Source: Anaeramoeba flamelloides
Taxonomy: Eukaryota > Metamonada > Anaeramoebidae
Assembly: GCA_027625915.1 (NCBI GenBank)
Contig: JANTQA010000048.1
Location: 3,224,001 to 3,288,000, forward strand
Length of the DNA: 64,000 nt
Reading direction: 5' to 3'
This document shows positions 43,485-55,400 of this stretch, in pieces; within the stretch, counting starts at the first letter, position 1, and each line of letters begins with the position of its first letter. Under the pieces are notes generated by a model. The model saw only the letters and a program-made list of their open reading frames with translations, had not been told where the DNA came from and did not search any database. Both the position numbers and the translations under genes were made by a program.

Positions 43485-46400
43485 TTAAAGATCCTTTTTC
43501 CAAATAATTATTGCTGTACCTAATTGGTAAAGGATATTTTCTGACAAGCTATTTGGAATTGGCAAGTCGATTGCGAATAATAATTCAAGACGTGTAGAAT
43601 TTAAATAGACTGGTAAGGTTATGATATTTTTTTTCACAATTTCTGTATTTTTCACCCATTTGAATAAAACCTTTGGTAATGTAGTTGAAATTTTGTCTGT
43701 CGCTTGTAAAGCGTTCTTTTCCCATGTAGCGCCTTCAAGGACAAGTTCTGTTAAGTAAAAGCTTTGAGGGTTTACCTTTTCCTTGGAGTCGATTGACACT
43801 TGTAATTGCAATGTTTCAAGCGACCATTCTTTAGCGTGCGCTGCGGCTTGTCTAGTAGCTGTGAGGAACGCTGTGGGGTCGAACAATCCGCCGAGCCAGA
43901 TCCCCTTTGCTCTCCCCAAGTCCTTAGATTTACAAATTGTAATTAATTGTTCGATTCTTCTACCAAAGTCTAGCATCCAGCGATCGACACCTACTTTGTC
44001 GTCGATTGGGTATTGTTTCCAATTATCTGGCACCAGTCCTTGATCTAAGTTTTTCAATAAATTTTTCAAGTAACCAGAGTGTTTAATTTTACCCTTGCAT
44101 AACAGAGAAAGTTGTTTCAAGTCGTGTGAAACAATTTGCAACAATTTTTGGCCTTTATTGATTTCGATGTTAAAGCATCTCCACATTGGGTCTTCGATTG
44201 ATTCCTTCGATCCCTCAAGAGATGGCAACTTTTTGGGCAATAGTGGTATCCATTGCTTTGTATTTTTCTCCAAATTTTTCATCCAAGTGGGTCTTCGATC
44301 CTTTTCCTGTGTTTGTAAGCTATTTTCATTCATCTCGTCGAGGTCCTCATAGACGTTTTGGATTTTCATTAATTTTTGTAAGGCGGATTTACCCTGATTA
44401 GCTAATAGCAGCAATTCTGCGTTTTTTGGTAAGCCCAGCCAGGTAGGGTTTTCTGATGTGGGTAAATTTTCGATCCACTTTAGGAAATGTTCATATTTAT
44501 TGCCCTCTGGCATCAACAATTCGAAGGAATTTTCACCCTGTTGGTAATCCACTAATTTGAAATCCATATTATAGCATTCTGGCACAAATAATTCTTGAAG
44601 CATTCCTTCTAAAAGCTTTTGATCAAAGTCATTGTCAACTCTACCGCCATACATTGTATCTCCAAGAAGCTTTCTAATTGCCTCCCAGGGGATTTGGTTT
44701 GGATCGATATTTTTTTTCTGTGCGCCGATTTTGTTGATCCAGTAGTCGATGGTATCCAATGAGGTACGTTGATCGCTTTCATTAAATTCATATCCCTTTG
44801 ACCAACCAAGTGGTCTGTATCTAATTCTTTCTTGGACAATCGAATGGAACCAGGACAATAAGAAATAGAGTCTCGCTCTTTCGAGGGGCTTTACCGAAAT
44901 GTCATGATGGTGAGACAGGGATAAATATGTGTGCAGCAAGTTTGCCTTAATTCCTGGTGGCGCCTCAAAGACAAAGATTTGGGAAATTCTGAGCAAAGTG
45001 GGTGGCAATTTAGGATGGAATTCTGTTGTCAAAAACAATCTAAATGACGGGCTTGGCGAGGGCAATGAATGGATCAATCTTTCTAATTCGCTCAGCCATT
45101 GTGGGGACAAATGCACATTTTTAATTAGCACCCATGTACCGCTTTTGGATGCAAATGTTACGGCATCGAGTGCGTTTTCATATGATTTTTGGGAACCGAT
45201 CGCAATTGTACGCAATTCAATGCCTAGCTGCTTTTGTAATTCGTCAACCTTCGTTGAGGGGTCGTAGCCGGGCTGTGCGCAAAACAATAGAGGTTCTTTA
45301 CAATTGGATTCACTTTCGAAAATATATTTCAAATCCAATTCTGGTAAGGTCAAAAATCCCTTGCCTAATACCTCTTCGATAAATTGAGAGCCAGAGGACA
45401 AAATTCGATCTGGTTTCAAGGTTTTGATTAATAATAATTTGGCAAACATCATTTCGGTTTTGTCCTTATATAATTTTTCCCAAGTTGGTGGCACATTGTT
45501 TTCGGGCTCGTTTGAAGAAACAAATTTTTTCCATTTCATTAAATTCTTTGTGATATGGGTCGGCAAATCATGGAATGATTTTAAATCAGACAATTGCTCC
45601 AATTGTCGAACCTGACTGTCGGTTAGAAGACTCTTGGGGATGGAGTTTCTTAAGTTTCTTGATCCGCTGATAATTGTTTCTCCCTTTAATAAAAAGGCTA
45701 ATTGGTCTTCGTCCAAATCATGATTTATTTGCTGTAATCTAATTTGAGCCAATCTTAGTGCAAAGGTTAAATGATCCTCATGTAACAACCCTCTCGATAC
45801 TCTCTGGAAAAGGGTGGAATATAGATTATGCGACAATATTTCTAATCGTTTCATTGGATCTTCTTCATCTTGCAGCAGTGTGTTGTCTTTATTGGCAACC
45901 TTATGGAAAACTTCTAAAAAGAAGCCCAAACTAAATTGGTATAGATAATGGATGTTGGACATTTGCTCTAGAACAAAATATAATCTACTCGTAGCCAATG
46001 AGAATGGTTGGTAGAGATTTGAAGTTTTTTCAATTGTGGCCCAAGTTTTGTCGGCCTGAGAGGCCTGTTCATGGATCTTTTCTGCATCTTTTTTCAATTC
46101 CACAAGGGTATTCAAGACCTTGTCATCGTTTAAGATCGATTCCTCTGCTTCGTTTAATGTTTTCAACAGTTGCTTTTCCAAATTCCTGAGTTTGACTTTG
46201 AATTCCCCCTGTAGTTTCAAGATATTGGATCTGGCCTCATCGATATCTGGTCGTTCCATTTTTAAAGTGTGGTTAAGGCATTGGCTCTGTAAAGAGGTCA
46301 GTGTGATTGTGAAATTACAAAATGTCACTCTTGAGCACAGGTCAGGGGTGAAATTGAAAGTGGGATCTCTTGTGGTCATAAACATTTGGAAACTGGGCGA

Positions 46401-49400
46401 TAAATCGATTTCCTGATCACCCAATCTGATGAGCTTCCTACCGCCAGTTCTTCTCGTTTCCTTGTTTAATACGGAATTTAAGATGAGATCGACATTTTCC
46501 GCATCTTCAATGAGGATGGATGTACCAAATCTTAACGCGCTTTCCAATTTCTTCATCAAGTTGCCATCAACGAAGGAAGTCTTGACAATATTTTTGTCTC
46601 TATAGTAATTCATTATAAATTGGGTAGCCTGTCCACTTGGGTCAATGACAAGGGGGTATCGATTGAACCGTTTCAAAATAATGGCATTTTCTGTACACAG
46701 TTCATCGATGGGCAATTTATTGGATTCCCAATTCAATCTTTCCTCTGGATGGGATAAAAATTCGATCAAACTAAGATTGGCCTTAGGGTTAATTGACACG
46801 TCCTTCATATAGTTTTTCCATTGCTTCAGCAAATTTTCTCGATAATTCTGATCGAAAAATCCAATGTAGGTCAAAAATGCACCCGACAGCAGCACATCGC
46901 CCGGAAGTGTATTCAATTGTTGAGTCAGGCTAACTGATTCCTTTGTCCATCTGCCCTGTTCCTCTGATAGGCTTTTCAATAAATTAACCGAGCGTTCAAC
47001 CTTGGTACCTACCATTTCGATTTCATGTTTAAATTTACCGCTTTGGGTCATCAATTCTTCGTATTCCTTCGCATATTGTTCAATGGCCCTTTCGATATTG
47101 TAAATCATTTTTTTTTGCTCCTTGAGTTTCACTTGGATGATATTTGCTGCCTGGGTCAGCCTTCTTACCTCTCTTTTTAATGGGCCCACCATTGTGATGA
47201 CCTTCGAATATTCGATTTGTGCGACAAGCCAGCCTCTTAAATGTGAGCACTGGGTACTTGCTCTTTTCACCCTGGCTTCTGAAAATTCATCGTCATTTTG
47301 CATGGAACTTTCAATTTCATCACGGCATCGCACATCTAATTTTTCTGTGTTGTAATCCAAAATGCTTGCAATGAAGGTCGATTGTGCCATAACATGTTTA
47401 CACTTCGTCCAATCAATGTCCCCATGGCCTAAAAATTTACATACAGCTAAGATGGTTTTTTTAATGGGCTCCTTGGGCTTGGAATACCCTCTCAATTCAT
47501 CTAATGATGATTTGGTGATTTTGGAGACAGCCTTTTTGGCCTTGTCGACTGCTGGTTGTGCTTTGGATAATTTCTTTTTAGCTTTTTCCTTTTGGCTATT
47601 TATATTTTTGTTTTGGAGCGCTAATTTGGTTTCCAATTCCCGTAATTGTTTTTTTTTGCTTTCGGCCTCTTGTTGCTTTTTAATCATTTGATTTAATTTA
47701 ACCTCGGCTTCCTTTTGCTTTTTTTGTAATTCCTTTTCCTTTTCGTGTAATTCCTGTTGCAATTCATCGACTTGGTTTTGGGTTTCTTTCATTTTTTTGA
47801 GCCCGATATCTAAATGTGTCTGTTGCTCCTTGATTGACCTCTTTTTTTCATTGAACAATTTGACAAAATGGTTGATCATGTCCAGATAATGTCTTGGCGT
47901 GATATGGTTCATTCTGCCTTGCCTTTTGGATAGTTTCTTCGAGATCGTTCCGACAGAGTTATGGATCCATACAGAGCTTGCTATCAGTGCCTGTCGATGG
48001 TTGGGGTATTCCTCCATTTGCTCAATTTGGATTGGGAATTCCGTAGGTGGCACATATTCCTTTTTGTCTAACGATAGTTCCTTCGTAAATTGATATCCGA
48101 CTTCATACATGGCTTGGTTGGACCAAGTTCCAAAGTAGTCTAACACACAACGATTTAATAGCGCAGGCGATTGCACAGATCTATTTGAAAAATCTGCATT
48201 TGCGGGGTTCATTGTAAACACAACATGCAAGTTGTTTTGCACCTGCTTTGTGAAATATTGGTAAAGTTCTTCATCGGTATCTAATAATTTGCCGTCTTGC
48301 TTGGCGACTTCTCGAACTTGGCTCAGCAGTCCAGACATACCTTCCCCTTCATCAAACAATCCCGGTACCTCGCCAGAGGCCAACAGGGCATTCATTCTTT
48401 CCAAAAATGAGGAGCTTAGGATATTGCTTTCATCAAAGATAAAGCAAATTTTTTCTCCCTTCAGACCTGCTCGTTTCATGACAATTCTGAGATCTTCATC
48501 GAATTTTTCCAAATTGTATTTTCTACTGATTTTGATTTGGAATACACTCAATCCATTCACCCAAGCGACAAATCTACTTAACACAGTTTTACCGGCACCA
48601 CTGGCTCCAACTAATAATGCGTGTCCCTTGGGCTGCTTTAATACACGATCAATTCTCAAAATATGGTCGATGGCCTCGTTAAATAATACCAATTTGACAT
48701 CGAGTTCTTCCTCGTAAAATGTCTTTAGTCGCTTTTTAATGTAACCCTTGAGTTCATTCCTATTTACATCGACATAATCCTTTGTTAGCCAATCACTGAA
48801 TAGCAGTGGTCTTCTTAATGTTTCCTTATCGATTGTGGGGAAATTTTCAAAAATGATTTTATCCAGAATTTTGTTCGTCCACTCCCTATTTTCGTCTTCA
48901 ATGATACGATCTTGAAACAGTCGAAGTGCCTCATGAGCAAAGATCCTAATCAATTGTTCCAATTCAACGTCACCATTCAATGGTTTCAAAATGGACACCA
49001 ATGCCCTGCACCATCGACTCAGTTCTCTGGGGGAATAAATATAGAAGGGCTGCATTTCGGTTGTCAACTTTCTTTGATTGGCTAAATAGAAATCGATCAT
49101 GCATTCCGTTAATGGCCTCGCGTGTTGCCTTAATCGTGGAGTCAATCTTAATAACGCCCGATTAAAGGTACCGTAAATTTGCTGTAATGATGGCTTTCCT
49201 GGGTAATCAACTAACAGCACTGGCGAGTGTCTTAAAAATCTATGGCTTAGGGGTACACGACCTGCATATGTACCATAGCTACCTGAAACAGGATTACATG
49301 CGCCGATAAAGCAAATTTTTTCGAGGGTGATCCATTCGTAATCTGAGATCCTCCAAAATCCGCCCTGTTCCACCATTTGTCTAATGAAGGTTAATGCCCT

Positions 49401-52400
49401 TTGGGTGCCATATTCGTCCTTCGCGGGTAAATTAATTTCATCACAGAAGACTACCAACCATTTGCCAACCTGCTTAGGTTGCAATACCATCCCGTTGGGT
49501 GTCTTTTTATAGCCACAATATTGGTTCAAAGTCCTCATTATTACCTCTGGGCTGGTGGCACTCGAGAAATTTATGCCCACTAATTCGTAGTCAGGGAACG
49601 ATTTTAATGTTGCGTTGAGCGTCATTGTCTTACCAGAACCTGCAGGTCCACAAAGGATCAAGGGTAAGTGATCATGCAGCCACGCGTATACAATATCTTC
49701 GTGTCTCAATGTGTCAATCGTGGTGATGACAAAGTCACTAGCAGCTACTCTGTCAGTTTCAATGTCGATATGTGGTACCTGGTTTTTCCATGGGTGCCAT
49801 TCACCAGAATGCAGATCCACTTTATAATCGATCAGTGGGAGCTCGTCGCGAGGTGAATTAATATCGCATATGTCGATAATATATTTGCCAAACTTTTCTC
49901 TGTCTATGAGACCCGTACTGCCACTAAATCCCCAGAGCACAGCATATAATAATCTCTTGGTGATATATTTTTCCATATGATCATTATCCATTAGCGATTC
50001 TTCATTATTTTGGTTATACTTGTGAACAAGTTCGATTGACAATTTAAATATGGAAAAAAATGTGGTTAACAAGCGAAGCCTTGTAAATTGCATAATATGT
50101 TCAAATTCTTCAATGTACTTTAATGCCCTGATCACTAAATCATCCTTGTCAAAATAGGTTTTGACAATTTCAACAATATCCTTTTGAACTTCAATTTCAT
50201 TTAGCCTTTCTGTTGATTCTCCTCCTCCTCCAAAGTCACTATTCAAATTCTCTTCTGCTGTTTGTAATACGGATTCTGTTGTCAATTTGCCAAGGAAATT
50301 TTGTAAAACCATATATGGGGAGACAACATCTTCACTAAACCAGACCATACCACATCTGGACACCGTAGCGGGTGTGGCATATTTTAAATTCTCAACCTCG
50401 AACATTATTTTGACATTATCTGGTAATTCAATACGTTCACCATTTGGCAGGGTTAACAATTTATTGTCATCTAGCACTGAATTCAAATTTTCAATCCAAT
50501 CGGTCGAGACATCGCCATCGAAAATGATCCAATGGAATTTTTTGGCTTCGCCTCTTACATTATTAACAATCTTCCTTAGGATATGAGTCAAAATACCATC
50601 AGTCCATTCCCTGGTGGTAGGATCTAGGACACCATATAACTCTTCTTTGGAAATGGCCTTAGGATCGATAATATGGAATTCTCCAAATTTTTTGTTTTTG
50701 GGATCCTGGAGTGCCTCGTGTAATACCCTCCATGCTGCAGTCTTTCCAGAGCCCGAGGGTCCAACTAACATTACACCATGATGTATTCTTTGGATTTGGT
50801 ATAATTGTAAAATCTTTTGTAGCCATTTCTTTTTTGGTAAAAAGTTTTTTCGTTTACAAATTTGTTTAATTTTTTCCGTTAATTCTGCTGTTTCGATTTC
50901 TTCTGGTTTTAGTCCTGGGAACACATCTTTTAACAAGCTACCAAATAATAGGATATCTTCTGAAACTAATTTTGGTATAACAGTTTCACAAATACTTTTT
51001 AGTAATATTAAAATTTCATTTTCATCAGCCAATATATCGGTTTTGTTTTTTTTGTCTTGTTCATTTTCTATTCCTAGTTCTATTTCTTTTTCTTTTTCTT
51101 TTTCTTTATTTTGCAAAGAATGTTCACGAATAATTGCTCTTTTGTTTTTACCAGCTGATACCAAGACGGATTTTAGTGCACGAAGGCCAAAGTCATAATG
51201 AGTTTGTTTACTTAATTGGCTAGCACACAATTTAAACAGGGGAACTGCCTTACCGGATAATCTTTCTGCTGTTCTAAATCCTTGAGAATATAGCATTACC
51301 TCAGCAATTAATTCACGATCTGGTTTGATCATAGCAATGGATCTAAATAATTGCTTTAAATTATCTGGTAAATTGGATCGACCTGCATACCCCGGATTCA
51401 TTGTAATGAAAATACCCATATCTGGGTCAATTGTGAAATGTCTTTCGACTAAGTCAAGTTCTTTTTTGCCGTCTTTCAATGCCACTTGAATGGTTTGTAT
51501 TTGTTGGGAAACTGCACTCAACATTTTTTCTTCAAGTCTATTAAACTCATCAAAGCAGCCCCATGCACCCGTGGAGCATAGACCGACAAAGATTCTTCCC
51601 ATTGCCTGGAAATCAAAGGTTTCATCACAATTAAATACCAAAACAAATCTACCCAATTGGTATCCCAACGATTTGACTGTTTCAGTTTTACCTGTACCCG
51701 CGGGGCCAAATGGGTTACCACCTAATTTCAAGTGAAGTGCCTGTGTTAACGTTAAATAGGTACGATCAGTCAGGGGTGTTATTACTAATCTACCTGGCAC
51801 ACCGAGATATTCAAAGCCATAATGGAATTTGGCGTTCGCTAAGTGTACCATTAATTTTTCGGTGCTTTTGCTATTAGGGTGCCAATAGAATCTCATTTCC
51901 TTGAGCCAATTAAATTTCGTCAAGGTGTAAACCTTGTTTTTGACAAGTTTTCTTAGGACATCTCGTTGATGAACCAATTCAATTGTCAGATGTTCGATTT
52001 TGGTTCTCGTCAGGGGCAAAATATCTAATAATACTTGATTTGCCAAAAAGCCAAGCATTTTTTTAATGCCTCCCAATTGTGCGCTTAGTCCCTTCTCCTT
52101 TTTGTTAATGTTATTTTCGGTGGTCGTTGTCCAAATAATTTGTAAGGTCAGAATGGCGATTTGATCGGGGGTCTTGTCGATCCAATGTAAAAATTCCATC
52201 GGCAAAATTTCCTGTGTTTCGCGATTGAACAGTTGAAGGTATTCCTTCAGGGATCGCTCCAATGCTATTATTAAGGACTTTCTCATTTGGTTCTCAATCT
52301 GCTTCATCCATTCGTTAATTTTAGTGTATTCCTTATATCGAATGGGGTTGGGGAATTCAATACATTCTTCTTTCGATTTCATCCCAACGATCAATGACTC

Positions 52401-55400
52401 GTCTTCACTTAATTTTATTGACTCAATGCCTGCAAACATTTTTTTAAAGTGTCGTTGGATTTTGATGATGTCCTTTGAGTTACCAATGATTTCCAATAGA
52501 TCTGGATCACCAACAAAGTAGAATCTGGGGAATGCAGATCTTTGCTTTTCCAAATACTGGCCCAATGCCTTTTGCACTTGAATGAGCATTTCCTTGAGTT
52601 TCTCAACAGTTCTTTGCAAGCCATCAATTTTTAATACATCCAAAATTAATGGCTTTTGTTTGACCTTGTCCATCAATTGAACAAATTCCTGATCGATGGA
52701 ATCGAATCTCATGGATTCCTGTGGCAGCAATTGCTTAATGTCTGAGCTACCCATGAACACACCCTCCAAATCAACCCATTTCATTTGTACGTCGAGCCAG
52801 GGATCAAAAATTAATAGAATTTTGTTTAATTTTTCTTCCCATGAAAAGCATTCTTCTTCAAAGTGCTTGAAAAAGGGTGAATTTTTCATGTCACGCAAGC
52901 TGTTAATGTGCTCGCCTAATTTACTAAAAATGTCGTCCCATCCTTTAATTAATTTTGTTTTATTTTGGTAATTGACTAATTCAAGCACAAAATTGTTCCA
53001 ATGCTGTCGGACTTGCTCACTTAGAAATTTTTCTAACGCCAATTCTCCGCCGGCTATTGCAATAACATCTTTGAAAATGACTTCATTTTTAATTAAATCT
53101 GCATCATAAATATCGCCCAAAGTGAGCTCATTTAATCTCCAAGTGATACTTAATTTATTCTGCAATTTTTTCCAATGTCTTTCCTTCATGGCCTCAGAGC
53201 TTAAATCTTGGATTAATATATTGCTTCTTAAATATCCCTTGATCATATTTGAAAAATAGGAATAGGCGTCATATTGCCTGACCGATTTTGGTAATTTCCT
53301 TAATGCGCTATATTGTTCGTCTAATGATACGCGTACTTGCTGTGGGATCACTGCTGTCCATGGTGTTTCCTTTAATTTTTCTAAATTTTCCCAAATGTCC
53401 GTTAATTCGTTCCAAACCTGCTTTAGGCTGTCCAATTCATCCAAGATATTTTCAAAGTTTATTTGCTTGCTTGGGAACATATTTAATGCCTCTCGGGCCT
53501 TCGACAATTTTTCAAAATCGTTTTTCAATTCTTTGATCTTTTGTTCAAATGCTTGTAACCTATTAATGGCAATTGAAGGAATGATTTTGCCGTCGATTGG
53601 CTTGTCCTCTTTCCAGTCATTCAAGAATTGGTCATATCTCATATTCAATAATTTATCTTCTTGCTCCATTTTGGATTGCAAAATGGGAACCTGTCTGTTG
53701 ACAATCTGATCTTGGTTGTTTAATAATTCGCTAAATGTGACCCATTCGCTTTCCACCCTTTCATAAAAGAGCCAATTGTTTTCGTCCAGAATGAATCTTT
53801 GCCTTTCTAAAGTGGATTCGCCACTTCGGAATAGTTCTAAATCCTGCTCCCATTTAATTGACTTTTGCTTAAAGGAAGTCACTTCAGTGACGAATGAGAC
53901 AATAACTGATGTGGAATCAGATTCAAGCGAATTCTGCGACAGCTCTCTTCGCGTGCTGATCATTGTTTCGTAAAAGTGCCTCATTTGCGATCCCAACTGC
54001 TCAGAAAAGCGTTGTAGAAATTCCTTGTGCCAATAATCATACTTGTTGCTGACCTGTGATTGTACCTGCGAGTAGTCAATAATTATTGGTCCCAGGGTTT
54101 TTGTGCTTTCGCTGGTATCAAAGGTGGACCGATATTTTTTGACTTCCAATAATAAATCTTGCCATTTTTGAAGATCGTTTCCTATTTTTTGTTCAATGAA
54201 ATTTGGTTCGATATCCCATAACGATTGATATTGAAACCAGACAGTGACATATTCCTTGACTTGCTTAATTAATTTTTCAATCCAGTTATAGGATTCCTTT
54301 AATAATCCCAGTGGCAGTCGATTAATAATTGATTGGTAGGTGTATTTTTCAACGTCATTTTTATTTTCGTCGTCGCTTTCGTCATTTTCATTTTTGCTTT
54401 TAGTTAAATCCAACCGTCGTCTTTCACATACCACACCGACTGTGTCATGTAAAATTTCGATCCACGTCTGTCTAACGTGCTTAATGGAGGGATTTAAATA
54501 AATGTTCTTGTTTTTAAACATTATTGAATATGTGATCATTGGTAATTCTAATTCAAATTTGGTAACATTTTCTTCCTCGTCATGGAAATGCTTTCTTCTT
54601 CTGATATTGGTGGAGGCAAAGGATTTGGATTTTTTATTTTCTTCAATTTCTTCAATGAATTTTTCAAATTTGTTATTCCAAGTGTTTAAGCATTCCTCGA
54701 GCCTCTTGGTTAAAATTTTTTCAATTTTTAAATCCAATTTTTTCACCCATTGGTTTAAATTGGAAAATTCTTCTAATTCAAATTGCTCAATGTTATCTGA
54801 AATTTTATTTAAGATTTCAATAATGGTCTCTTTATCCAATTTACAAGTAGACAACAATTTCATTTGTGCATTGATCTCCTTATATTTGTTATTCAAGTTT
54901 TCCACTTTTTCCTCAAATAATAGGACCCTTTCAGATAGCTTTGTGGTGTAAGATTCCAATTTCTTTTCCTCCCAGGTTAATTTGCATCCCTCGTGAATGA
55001 CCTTTTGGACTTCCTTTTGATAGCTCGCAATGAGAGGTTTGATTTGCTTATCCAGCGAGCCACAGGTGAAAAAATAATTTTTAACACTTTCGACAAGGCT
55101 GATGGCAAAGGGATACAATTTAGAGGCCTTGGACGCCTTATCTTTAATTGTAAAGGGCACAATGAAATTTAATGACAAGAGATTTCGAACTTCCTTAAAT
55201 AGCGTAATGTTTTCTTGTTGGAATGTTACCTCCAAGGTGGATCCAGTCCTATTCTTGACAATTGCAAAAATTGGCCCCTTGAGATTCCAACTTAAGATTT
55301 CGTTGTTTTTGATCCATTGCTCGACTAAGCGATCGCAATTCAGCTGTAATTTGAAGGTCTTGCCCTCGTTTTTCAATTTGATGCCCTCGGGGTGCTGTTC